Shown piece after piece: positions 8,926 to 16,982 of a stretch of DNA of 57,756 bases. Every line of letters starts with the position of its first letter. Position 1 is the stretch's first letter. The translations under genes and the position numbers were made by a program. The stretch is from NCBI GenBank assembly GCA_030603635.1, contig JAUVXK010000004.1, positions 1-57,756 of the forward strand, in the 5' to 3' direction. The notes under the pieces were generated by a model, which saw only the letters and a list, made by a program, of their open reading frames with translations, made no database searches and was not told where the DNA came from. This DNA is from Burkholderiales bacterium. GTDB lineage: Bacteria > Pseudomonadota > Gammaproteobacteria > Burkholderiales > Burkholderiaceae_C.

Positions 8926-10533
8926 ATGCCACTGCACACGCCCACGCTTTTTGTCGTCATGATTATCGTCAGCCTTGTGCTGGCGGTGGCGATTGCCTAC
9001 ATCGGGCACGGCAAGCATCCGGAACGTTTTCTGTGGGCCACTGGACTGGGCCTGCAGGCGGTTGCGTACATCCTCTTTGCCCTGCGTGGCCAGATCCCGG
9101 ACCTGCTGTCCGTCGTGGTGAGCAACGTGGCCTTGTCCAGCTCGTTTGCCTTGTACACGATGGGGGTGCTGCGTTTCCGGCAGCATGACTGGCCGCTGTG
9201 GTGGACCTGGGCTCCCGTGGTCGCTGTTCTGGGGGTATTCTGGGCGCTGCTGTCCCACATGGGTCCTCGACTGATCGCCGGAGCATCGCTGGTGACCCTC
9301 CAGACCCTGCTGCTCATGGCCGCCGTCATGCACCGGCGCGACGCCCCCTTGTCCCGAGGGGAGACGATGCTCGTGTGGGGTGCTCTGGCCATCACGTCGC
9401 TGATGCTCATGCGCATCTGGGCCGTCACCACCGGCCATCTGCGCATCCAGTTCGTGACGGACGGCGGCTGGATCCAGGGCCTCACCTTCATCGCCGCCGT
9501 CACCGCGACCCTGCTGCTGGCCATTGGCCTGATCATCATGAGCGAGGAACGGGCCGAGCGGACCTTGCAGCGCAGCGAGCGGCACTACCGCCTGCTCATC
9601 GAAACGGCCGGTGAAGGCATTGCGGTGTTTCAGGCGGGGCTGCTGCGGTTTGCCAACCCCCGCTTCTACCACCTCTGCGGTCTAAACCCGGGGCAGCATG
9701 CGAATCAGCGGTTCACTGAACTGGTGCATGAGGACGATCGCGAACTCCTGGGGCGACACCTTGACGGGGCATCCGACACCCCCACCAGAGCCCCCCAGCA
9801 ACCCATCCGGCTGCGCACCCTGCACCGAGGCACCCGGTGGTTTGAGCTCAACACCGTGCCTTTCGAGTGGCAAGGGCGAGCGGCCACACTGGCCTTCCTG
9901 AACGACATCACCGAACGCCACGAAACCGAGGCGGCGATGCAACGCCAGGCCTTCCACGACGGACTGACTCAACTGCCCAACCGTCGGCTGCTGGTGAACA
10001 ACCTTGAACTGGCCCTGGCCCGACACAAACGCAACGGCCTCCTGGGCGCGCTGATGTTCCTGGACCTCGACAACTTCAAGCCCCTGAACGACCGTCATGG
10101 CCATGACATCGGCGACCTCTTGCTGATCGAGGTGGCGCAGCGTCTGCGACGCAACGTCCGGGAAAACGACACCGTGGCCCGCTTCGGGGGCGACGAGTTC
10201 GTGGTACTGCTGAGCGACCTCTCTGCCGATGCAGACCAGTCCGCACGCCAGGCCCAGGCCGTGGCGCAAAAGCTGCTGCACACCCTGGCGGAACCCTATA
10301 CGCTGACCCAGCGGACCGACCCGGCCCATGAAAAGTCCGTGACCCACCATTGCACCGCCAGCATCGGTCTGGTGTTGTTCAACGGCGGGGCATTCGATGC
10401 CGAAACCCTGATCCGGCAAGCCGACCAGGCCATGTACCGGGCCAAAGAAGCTGGGCGCAATGCGGTGCACTACGCGGCGACCGAGTCGAGCGCCCTGCCG
10501 CCCCCCGCATCCACGCAGGCTACACCGGCGTGA
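8926..10533 (+). CDS. Membrane-anchored PAS-GGDEF diguanylate cyclase
   Basis: 535 residues. The N-terminal ~210 residues form about six or seven membrane segments (LFVVMIIVSLVLAVAIAYIG through ATLLLAIGLIIMS). A PAS domain follows at about 225-330 (LLIETAGEGIAVFQAG ... AFLNDITERHE), then a GGDEF domain at about 340-510 with DGLTQLPNRRLL, LDLDNFKPLND and FGGDEFVVLLS. An I-site RxxD (REND) lies five residues before GGDEF. An active, feedback-inhibited cyclase is likely, sensing a membrane or small-molecule signal. Its 3' end overlaps the convergent uvrD gene by 14 bases. Confidence 0.92.
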   Translation: MPLHTPTLFVVMIIVSLVLAVAIAYIGHGKHPERFLWATGLGLQAVAYILFALRGQIPDLLSVVVSNVALSSSFALYTMGVLRFRQHDWPLWWTWAPVVAVLGVFWALLSHMGPRLIAGASLVTLQTLLLMAAVMHRRDAPLSRGETMLVWGALAITSLMLMRIWAVTTGHLRIQFVTDGGWIQGLTFIAAVTATLLLAIGLIIMSEERAERTLQRSERHYRLLIETAGEGIAVFQAGLLRFANPRFYHLCGLNPGQHANQRFTELVHEDDRELLGRHLDGASDTPTRAPQQPIRLRTLHRGTRWFELNTVPFEWQGRAATLAFLNDITERHETEAAMQRQAFHDGLTQLPNRRLLVNNLELALARHKRNGLLGALMFLDLDNFKPLNDRHGHDIGDLLLIEVAQRLRRNVRENDTVARFGGDEFVVLLSDLSADADQSARQAQAVAQKLLHTLAEPYTLTQRTDPAHEKSVTHHCTASIGLVLFNGGAFDAETLIRQADQAMYRAKEAGRNAVHYAATESSALPPPASTQATPA

Positions 10534-12934
10534 GCTTGGCCACGCTGAGCGCCAGCCATTTGGTGCCATGGCGGCTGAAACTGACCTGGGCACGGGCATC
10601 GTCACCCTGCCCTTCCACGGTGAGCACTCGGCCTTCACCGAACTTGTTGTGGAATACCTGCATGCCAGCCCGGATGCCGTGGGCAGGCTCGCTGCTGCGC
10701 GGCACCGGCACGGCGGGCACCGCCGAGGCGGGGGCATGGGACTCCCCCCCCAACCCGCTGCGACCCCAGGCAGGCTGCCCTGTGGACCGCCCCTGCCCAT
10801 GGCCCGCCCACATCCCCTGCTGGGGCGTGAGCCATTTCAGGCTGGTTTCGGGCAGCTCGTCGAAAAAGCGACTGCGCAGGTGGTAGCGCGTCTGCCCGTG
10901 CAGCATGCGCGTCTGGGCGTGGGTCAGGTACAGGCGCTTGCGCGCGCGGGTGATGGCCACGTACATGAGGCGGCGCTCTTCTTCCAGGCCGTCCATGCTG
11001 CTCAGGCTGTTCTCGTGGGGGAACAGCCCCTCTTCCAGCCCGGTGATGAACACGGCATCGAACTCCAGCCCCTTGGCGGCGTGCACGGTCATCAGCTGTA
11101 CGGCGTCTTCGCCGGCCTGGGCCTGGTTGTCGCCCGACTCCAGCGCGGCGTGGGTCAGGAAGGCCACCAGCGGGCTGAGCGTTTCGCCCGTGTCGCCCAA
11201 CGCCTCGGGCAGGGGCAGATCCAGCATGGGCGATGACGCATCCAGCCCCTGGCTGGCAGGCGACTGGCTGAGCCCAGCCCCCGCCGCCGGCGCGGTTTCG
11301 TCCAGAGGCAAGGCAACCGCATCGCGGCCGAAACCTTCCTGCATCACGAAACTTTCTGCGGCGTTGACCAGTTCTTCCAGGTTCTCCACCCGGTCGGCCC
11401 CGTCGCGGTCGGCGCGATAGTGCTCCAGCAGCCCGCTGTGCTGCAACACCAGTTCGATGATCTCGCGCAGAGTAGCGCCTTCGGTCTGCTCGCGCATCAC
11501 GTCCACCTTGGCCACAAAGGCCGACAGGTTGGCACCGGCCTTGCCGCTGAGGGTGCTGACCGCATCGTGTAGCGAGCAGCCGGCGGCTTTTGCGGCGTCC
11601 TGCAATTGCTCGATCGAACGGGCCCCGATGCCCCGTGGTGGAAAGTTGACCACACGCAGGAAGCTGGTGTCGTCGTGCGGGTTGTCGATCAGGCGCAGGT
11701 AGGCCAGCGCGTGCTTGATCTCGGCGCGCTCGAAAAAGCGCAGCCCGCCGTACACCCGGTAGGGCATGCCGGCATTGAACAAGGCGCTTTCCATGACGCG
11801 GCTCTGGGCGTTGCTGCGGTATAGGACCGCCACCTCATGGCGCGGATAGCCGTCGTTGCGGATCAGCTGCTTCATCTCGTCCACGATCCACTGGGCTTCG
11901 GCAAAGTCGGTGGGCGCCTCATAGACGCGCAGTGGCTCGCCGGCCCCCTGGTCGGTGCGCAGATTCTTACCCAGGCGGCCCCGGTTGTGCTCGATGAGCT
12001 GGTTGGCCGCGTCCAGGATATGGGCGTGGCTGCGGTAGTTCTGCTCCAGCTTGATCTGGTGCTGCACGTCGAATTCGCGCACGAAGTCGGCCATGTTGCC
12101 CACGCGCGCGCCGCGGAAGGCGTAGATGCTCTGGTCGTCGTCGCCCACCGCCAGCACGGCATTGCCACCCGGTCTGAAACGACCGCCCACTTCATGCCCG
12201 GCCAGCTGTTTGAGCCAGGCGTACTGCAGGCGGTTGGTGTCCTGGAATTCGTCCACCAGGATATGCCGGAAGCGCCGGTGGTAGTGCTCGCGCAGCGGGT
12301 CGTTGTCGCGCAGCAGCTCGAAGCTGCGCAACATCAGCTCGCCGAAGTCCACCACGCCCTCGCGCTGGCACTGGTCTTCATAGAGCTGGTAGATCTCGAC
12401 CTTCTTGCGGGTGTCCTCGTCGCGGGCCACCACCTGGAAAGGGCGCAGGCCGTCTTCCTTGCAACCGGCAATGAACCACTGCAGTTCCTTGGGCTTGAAA
12501 CGTTCTTCGTCAATCCCATACTGTTTGACCAACCGCTTGATGGCGCTGAGCTGGTCCTGCGTGTCCAGGATCTGAAACGTCTGAGGCAGGTTGGCCAGCT
12601 TCCAGTGGGCGCGCAACATGCGGTTGCACAGGCCGTGAAAGGTCCCGATCCACATGCCGCGCACGTTGATGGGCAGCAGGGCCGACAGTCGGGTCAACAT
12701 TTCCTTGGCCGCCTTGTTGGTGAAGGTGACGGCCAGAATGCCGCCCGGCGTGACCTGCCCGGTGCTCAGCAGCCAGGCGATGCGGGTGGTGAGCACCCTC
12801 GTCTTGCCCGAACCCGCCCCCGCCAGGATCAGCGCATGCTCGGCAGGGAGCGTCACAGCGGTGAGCTGCTCCTCATTCAGGGATTGCAAGAGGGGGGAGG
12901 CCGGAGCCGATTCAGGCAGAGCAGAGGCAAACAT
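10520..12934 (-). CDS. uvrD: UvrD/PcrA-type DNA helicase
   Basis: 804 residues, SF1A helicase. It shows the Q-motif region LNEEQLTAVTLP, Walker A AGAGSGKTRVLTTRIAWLL near 38, TFTNKAAKEM, Walker B VDEFQDTN near 228, GDDDQSIYAFRGA, LEQNYRSH, VQLMTVHAAKGLEFDAVF and RLMYVAITRARKRLYL. The C-terminus ends in the Tudor-like module of UvrD/PcrA (GMQVFHNKFGEGRVLTVEG), which binds RNA polymerase in studied homologues. Roles: nucleotide excision and mismatch repair, and removal of stalled polymerase. A Pro/Ala-rich insertion lies at about 560-610, and the linker before the Tudor-like part is low-complexity. Confidence 0.96.
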   Translation of the reverse strand: MFASALPESAPASPLLQSLNEEQLTAVTLPAEHALILAGAGSGKTRVLTTRIAWLLSTGQVTPGGILAVTFTNKAAKEMLTRLSALLPINVRGMWIGTFHGLCNRMLRAHWKLANLPQTFQILDTQDQLSAIKRLVKQYGIDEERFKPKELQWFIAGCKEDGLRPFQVVARDEDTRKKVEIYQLYEDQCQREGVVDFGELMLRSFELLRDNDPLREHYHRRFRHILVDEFQDTNRLQYAWLKQLAGHEVGGRFRPGGNAVLAVGDDDQSIYAFRGARVGNMADFVREFDVQHQIKLEQNYRSHAHILDAANQLIEHNRGRLGKNLRTDQGAGEPLRVYEAPTDFAEAQWIVDEMKQLIRNDGYPRHEVAVLYRSNAQSRVMESALFNAGMPYRVYGGLRFFERAEIKHALAYLRLIDNPHDDTSFLRVVNFPPRGIGARSIEQLQDAAKAAGCSLHDAVSTLSGKAGANLSAFVAKVDVMREQTEGATLREIIELVLQHSGLLEHYRADRDGADRVENLEELVNAAESFVMQEGFGRDAVALPLDETAPAAGAGLSQSPASQGLDASSPMLDLPLPEALGDTGETLSPLVAFLTHAALESGDNQAQAGEDAVQLMTVHAAKGLEFDAVFITGLEEGLFPHENSLSSMDGLEEERRLMYVAITRARKRLYLTHAQTRMLHGQTRYHLRSRFFDELPETSLKWLTPQQGMWAGHGQGRSTGQPAWGRSGLGGESHAPASAVPAVPVPRSSEPAHGIRAGMQVFHNKFGEGRVLTVEGQGDDARAQVSFSRHGTKWLALSVAKLTPV

Positions 12935-12973
12935 GTTCCGATTGTAGGAACTGCCGCCCCGCCCGGTCGCCCA

Positions 12974-13843
12974 TCAGCGCTGAGGGTCGGGCGCTTCCAT
13001 CACGATTTCCACGCGCCGGTTCTGGCTGCGCCCCTCCGGCGTGGCGTTCGACGCGATGGGCCGGGTCTCGGCCAGTCCGGCCGCCCGCAGGCGGGTGGGG
13101 TTCAGCCCCCGGGTTTCGAGGTGCCGGACCACCGCACCGGCCCGTGAAGCCGACAACTCCCAGTTCGACGGGAAACGCGGGGTGTTGATGGGGATGTTGT
13201 CGGAGTGACCTTCAACGACGATGGTGTGATCGGGGGCCTGGTTGAAAGCCGGCAACAGCCGGTCGATCACCTCACGCCCGGCCGGCGTCAGCGACGAGTC
13301 GCCGGATGCGAACAGCACCTCGCTGCTGATGCGAAAACGCACCACGCCCTGGCCCGCCGTGACCTCAATGCCTTGCCCCAGATCGCCGAGCTCGATCGCG
13401 GGGCGCACCGGCGCCTGGCGCACATCCACCGGGTCCCCCTCGACCCGCTCGGGAGCCGTGGTCGGGTGCGGAAGCGGGATCGGGGGCACGATGGTCGTCC
13501 CGGCATCGGACGCCGTCTGGGTGAGCGGTGATTGTCGATCCAGTGCGATTTCCCGCTTTTCGCCACGAAACGACTCGCTGACCGGCTCGGAAAACGCCAG
13601 CATCACCACCATCATGGCCAGCAGCAGTGTCACCACGTCCAGGTAGGCGATCAGCCAGGCTTCGTCTTCCTGGGGGGGGACGGGTTCGGTATGCCAACGC
13701 TCGAAGCGGCCACTGCGCAGGGCATGGATCGCACGGTTGGGGCCGGACTCTCCAGCCGCCGGAGACACGGGGGGCAACACCGGGGCCTGAGCGGAGGCCT
13801 GCATCTCGCCCAGCATCTTTTCCAGCAGGGTGCCGCCACTCAT
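12974..13843 (-). CDS. motB: MotB-like stator subunit (OmpA domain)
   Basis: 289 residues. It has a long N-terminal cytoplasmic stretch (1-60), one membrane helix with the ion-binding aspartate at about residue 69 (AYLDVVTLLLAMMVVMLAF), a plug/linker, and a C-terminal OmpA-type peptidoglycan-binding domain (VVEGHSDNIPI, NWELSASRAGAVVRHL, SQNRRVEIV). It anchors the MotA ring to the wall and conducts ions for torque. The N-terminus before the helix is about 37 residues longer than in E. coli MotB, where the aspartate is residue 32. It overlaps motA by ATGA. No other flagellar genes are nearby, so this may be a secondary stator set. Confidence 0.88.
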   Translation of the reverse strand: MSGGTLLEKMLGEMQASAQAPVLPPVSPAAGESGPNRAIHALRSGRFERWHTEPVPPQEDEAWLIAYLDVVTLLLAMMVVMLAFSEPVSESFRGEKREIALDRQSPLTQTASDAGTTIVPPIPLPHPTTAPERVEGDPVDVRQAPVRPAIELGDLGQGIEVTAGQGVVRFRISSEVLFASGDSSLTPAGREVIDRLLPAFNQAPDHTIVVEGHSDNIPINTPRFPSNWELSASRAGAVVRHLETRGLNPTRLRAAGLAETRPIASNATPEGRSQNRRVEIVMEAPDPQR

Positions 13844-14697
13844 GGCCGGGTGCCTGCTCCGGTGACGGGTTTCTTGGCGGCGGGTGCCCGGCGCAACAGG
13901 CCCGGACGGCGCCCGTTGTCCTCAGGACCGTCGAATATCTCGTCCTCGTGGTGCGCCACGAAGGACTTGAGCGTCTCGCGCATCAGCGAGGGGCTGCGCT
14001 TGGCCGTCATCATGGCAATGCCCTGCATCACCATGTTCATGAGCACCACGCGCTGCTCGGTGCGGCGTTCGAGCTTCACAGCCACCGGCTTGAACACCAG
14101 ATTGGCCAGCAGGATGCCGTAGAAGGTGGTCATGAGCGCCACGGCCAGGTGCCCGCCGATGACCACCATGTCACCGGTGCCGAGGATGTCCATCATGTTG
14201 ACCAGGCCGACCAGGGTACCGATCATCCCGAACGCGGGCGCGTAGCTGGCCATGACGCGGAACAGCTGCGCTTCGGCCGCTTCCTTGGCCCTGAGCCGTG
14301 CGATGCGCCACTGCAGCAGGTCCAGAATGTCCTCTTCAGGCGTGCGCTCGATCACCAGCTGCACCCCCGTGCGCAGGAACGGGTTGGTCACGCGCTGCAA
14401 CGCCTTCTCGACGGCGACCGGGTCGTCCCGTATCCACAGGCGCGACACGTCCACCAGTTCCTCGATGTCCTTCTGGGTGTAGAGCTGTTCGTTGCGGATG
14501 ACCGTCTTGATCAGCTTGAACACGCGAAGCACCTCCTTGAGCGGGTAGCTCATGAAGGTGGCGGCCATCGTCCCCACCAGAACGATGCCGAGGCCGGGCA
14601 GATCGATGAACAGCAGCGGATCTTCGGCGGCAAATATCATGACGACGACCAGCAGCAAGACGCTGGCCACCATCCCGATCAGGGTGGATGGGTTCAT
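13840..14697 (-). CDS. motA: MotA/PomA-like stator subunit
   Basis: 285 residues with four membrane segments: two near the N-terminus (STLIGMVASVLLLVVVMIF and GLGIVLVGTMAATFMSY) and two after the cytoplasmic loop (MASYAPAFGMIGTLVGLVNMM and LAVALMTTFYGILLANLVF). The segment PAFGMIGTLVGLV is the conserved MotA/TolQ/ExbB core. The cytoplasmic loop carries charged residues of the rotor-contact region. The length and the second-half sequence resemble PomA/MotC more than E. coli MotA. It is the first gene of a two-gene operon with motB; GAGGAG lies just before its ATG. Confidence 0.9.
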   Translation of the reverse strand: MNPSTLIGMVASVLLLVVVMIFAAEDPLLFIDLPGLGIVLVGTMAATFMSYPLKEVLRVFKLIKTVIRNEQLYTQKDIEELVDVSRLWIRDDPVAVEKALQRVTNPFLRTGVQLVIERTPEEDILDLLQWRIARLRAKEAAEAQLFRVMASYAPAFGMIGTLVGLVNMMDILGTGDMVVIGGHLAVALMTTFYGILLANLVFKPVAVKLERRTEQRVVLMNMVMQGIAMMTAKRSPSLMRETLKSFVAHHEDEIFDGPEDNGRRPGLLRRAPAAKKPVTGAGTRP

Positions 14698-14788
14698 CCG
14701 GGGGACTCCTCACGGCGGCTCGTCGCCACCCTACGCTGGCATTGTGCCGCATGACTGGCCGTCGCCGGGTGTTTCTAAAGTCCGAAAA

Positions 14789-14805
14789 GCGGGCCAGTGG
14801 CCCGC
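14789..14805. other. GC-rich perfect hairpin in the motA-guaC divergent region
   Basis: The inverted repeat GCGGGCC-AGT-GGCCCGC has 7-base arms and a 3-base loop. On the minus strand it is followed by TTTT, so it could stop transcription running leftwards from the guaC side before it reaches the motA promoter region. On the plus strand no T-run follows. Confidence 0.45.
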
Positions 14806-14880
14806 CTGTTCCGACGAATCACCGCGCGTCCGGCGGGAAAACCCCCTTCCGGACGCCGAAGACCCCCAAACCCGTGAATC

Positions 14881-14890
14881 TGTATACAAT
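14881..14890 (+). promoter_or_regulatory. guaC promoter region: TGTATACAAT with an 8-base palindrome
   Basis: TGTATACA is a perfect palindrome, and TATACAAT/TACAAT overlaps it as a plausible -10. No convincing -35 lies 16-18 bases upstream, which suggests an activator-dependent promoter or a repressor site over the -10. Palindromes of the TTGTATACAA kind are typical of GntR-family operators, but the regulator is not in this window. Transcription would start near 14896. Confidence 0.45.
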
Positions 14891-14895
14891 CAATC

Positions 14896-14927
14896 ACCGG
14901 GCCCAAGATTCTTGCGTCCGGTTTTTT
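14896..14927 (+). terminator. guaC: Intrinsic terminator in the guaC leader (possible attenuator)
   Basis: The stem pairs ACCGGGCCCAAG (14896-14907) with CTTGCGTCCGGT (14911-14922) around a 3-base loop: eleven pairs including one G-U, plus one C-C mismatch. A run of six T residues (14922-14927) follows directly. It lies between the probable guaC promoter and the ATG at 14985, and no plus-strand gene upstream needs terminating. Downstream CCGGA (14932-14936) can pair with TCCGG of the 3' arm as a competing structure. Confidence 0.65.
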
Positions 14928-14984
14928 GTTGCCGGATTCAGGCCAAGCGCTCACCTTCCTCTTGATTGACTAGGAGCCTGGCTC

Positions 14985-15962
14985 ATGGAAATTTTCGACT
15001 ACGACAACATCCTGCTGCTGCCGCGCAAATGCCGCGTGGAAAGCCGCTCGGAATGCGACACCTCGGTGCAACTCGGACCCCGGCGCTTCAAGCTGCCCGT
15101 GGTGCCGGCCAACATGAAAACCGTGCTGGACGAGAAGATCGCCGAATGGCTGGCCGCCCACGGCTACTTCTATGTGATGCACCGCTTCGACCTGGACAAC
15201 GTGGCCTTCGTGCGGCGCATGAACGGGCTCGGCCTGTACGCCTCCATTTCGCTGGGCGTGAAGGCTGCGGACTACGCCACCGCCGACCGCCTGGCCGCCG
15301 AAGGCCTGGTGCCCGACTACATCACCATCGACATCGCGCACGGCCACGCCGACAGCGTGCAGCGCATGATCGCGCACCTCAAGCAGAAGCTGCCGCACAG
15401 CTTCATCATCGCAGGCAATGTGGGTACGCCTGAAGCGGTCATCGATCTGGAGAACTGGGGTGCCGACGCCACCAAGGTGGGCATCGGCCCGGGCAAGGTG
15501 TGCATCACCAAGCTCAAGACAGGCTTTGGCACCGGCGGCTGGCAGCTCTCGGCGCTGAAGTGGTGCGCGCGCGTGGCCACCAAGCCCATCATCGCCGACG
15601 GCGGCATCCGCGAGCACGGCGACATCGCCAAGTCCATCCGCTTCGGCGCCACCATGGTGATGATCGGTTCACTGATGGCGGGGCATGAAGAATCCCCCGG
15701 CCAGACGGTGGAGGTCGATGGCCGGCTGTACAAGGAATACTACGGCTCCGCCAGCGACTTCAACAAGGGCGAGTACAAGCACGTGGAAGGCAAGCGCATC
15801 CTGGAGCCGGTCAAGGGCAAGCTCGCCGACACGTTACGCGAAATGGAGGAAGACCTGCAAAGCTCCATCAGCTATGCCGGTGGCAAGCAGCTCATGGACA
15901 TCCGCAAGGTGAACTACGTCATCCTGGGTGGTGACAATGCGGGCGAACACCTGCTGATGTGA
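14985..15962 (+). CDS. guaC: GMP reductase
   Basis: 325 residues starting [16 protein letters not shown], the length and opening of the short GuaC form common in Firmicutes and some proteobacteria. It lacks the CBS domains of IMP dehydrogenase. The catalytic loop [17 protein letters not shown] carries the nucleophilic cysteine at about residue 173, and [16 protein letters not shown] and GSLMAGHEE form the phosphate-binding part. It converts GMP to IMP with NADPH in purine salvage. TAGGAG lies before the ATG. It is divergent from motA and convergent with the hydrolase gene (9-base gap). Confidence 0.96.
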   Translation: MEIFDYDNILLLPRKCRVESRSECDTSVQLGPRRFKLPVVPANMKTVLDEKIAEWLAAHGYFYVMHRFDLDNVAFVRRMNGLGLYASISLGVKAADYATADRLAAEGLVPDYITIDIAHGHADSVQRMIAHLKQKLPHSFIIAGNVGTPEAVIDLENWGADATKVGIGPGKVCITKLKTGFGTGGWQLSALKWCARVATKPIIADGGIREHGDIAKSIRFGATMVMIGSLMAGHEESPGQTVEVDGRLYKEYYGSASDFNKGEYKHVEGKRILEPVKGKLADTLREMEEDLQSSISYAGGKQLMDIRKVNYVILGGDNAGEHLLM

Positions 15963-15971
15963 TCCCGCGGC

Positions 15972-16829
15972 TCAGTCGGCGAGCAGTTCCCGGGCCAGCC
16001 GGTGCAGCCGGTGACCGGGTTCGGCCAGCGCCTCCAGCACACTGAAGTGGTTGAGCCCCGGCAGCAGTTCGCAGACCGGCACCCGCTTGCGTCCCCAGGC
16101 CTTGCGGATCAGCCGGTTCTGCTGCCGGAACGCCTCGCTCTCGTCCCCGCCCGCCACCGCGTATAGCCACCCTTTCTCGGGCCGGGGCAGGAGAGCGGGG
16201 CTGGCCTGCCGAACCTGTCCGGGCGTGAGTCGAAGGTCGGGCTGCAGAAACGGCGTCTTGCGCAGAGGGGCCAGGTCGTACAGGCCGGAAATCGACAGCG
16301 CCCGCCGCACCAGGTGCTCGGGCAGGTCGCCGCCCACCTCCCGCCAGCGGCACAGCAGCAACATGGCGGCGAGATGCCCTCCGGCCGAATGCCCCACCAC
16401 ACCGATGCGCGACGGATCGCCACCATGGGCAGCGATGTGCCGATACGTCCACGCCAAGGCACGGACCATCTGCAGCGTGATGTCGGGAATCGTGACGGCT
16501 GGGCACAAGGCGTAATTGGGCACCACGACACACATCCCCTGCCGGTTGAACACCGGCGCCACGAAGGAGTGGTCGGACTTGTCGAGCGAACGCCAGTAGC
16601 CTCCGTGGATGAACACCATCACCGGCGCGGGCGATGCGCTTCCAGTCGCAGGGAACACGTCCAGCGTTTCGTTCGGCCCTGTGCCGTAGGGCACATCCAG
16701 CACCACCGGCTGGCTGGCGCGTGCCTGCCGGGAGCCGTCCTGCCAGCGCTGAAAATGGACCGCAAAATCGGGCACGAGGGCACGGTTGTTGTATTGGCGG
16801 TCCAGTTCTTGCTTGTTCCAGCGTGGCAT
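15972..16829 (-). CDS. Alpha/beta hydrolase, arylformamidase/esterase-like
   Basis: 285 residues from the ATG at 16829, which has AGGAG eight bases upstream. The oxyanion motif HGGYW, the nucleophile elbow GHSAGGH (catalytic serine), the likely acid in AGGDESEAFRQQ and the histidine in LNHFSVLEAL form a complete triad. HGGYW and the opening YNNRALVPDFAVHFQRW resemble kynurenine formamidase-like members of the hormone-sensitive-lipase class. No tryptophan-degradation genes are adjacent, so N-formylkynurenine hydrolysis is a possibility rather than a call. Confidence 0.82.
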   Translation of the reverse strand: MPRWNKQELDRQYNNRALVPDFAVHFQRWQDGSRQARASQPVVLDVPYGTGPNETLDVFPATGSASPAPVMVFIHGGYWRSLDKSDHSFVAPVFNRQGMCVVVPNYALCPAVTIPDITLQMVRALAWTYRHIAAHGGDPSRIGVVGHSAGGHLAAMLLLCRWREVGGDLPEHLVRRALSISGLYDLAPLRKTPFLQPDLRLTPGQVRQASPALLPRPEKGWLYAVAGGDESEAFRQQNRLIRKAWGRKRVPVCELLPGLNHFSVLEALAEPGHRLHRLARELLAD

Positions 16830-16982
16830 TGCAGTCTCCTGTAAGATTCGTCGCACCCCGTGATCGCCCAGACGGCCACGGATCACCGATATTACACATC
16901 CGGCGTCGTTGCCCATGCTGACCCTTGTTCCCCGGCCCTCACCGACAAGCCTGTACATATCCACGGGAAACATGCCGTTGTC

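Noticed and set aside
16860-16982. GTG start at 16860 for the CHASE-GGDEF-EAL protein
   Set aside because: The 41 added residues have no signal or membrane character, and the ATG at 16983 sits just before the first membrane helix. It is kept only as an alternative.
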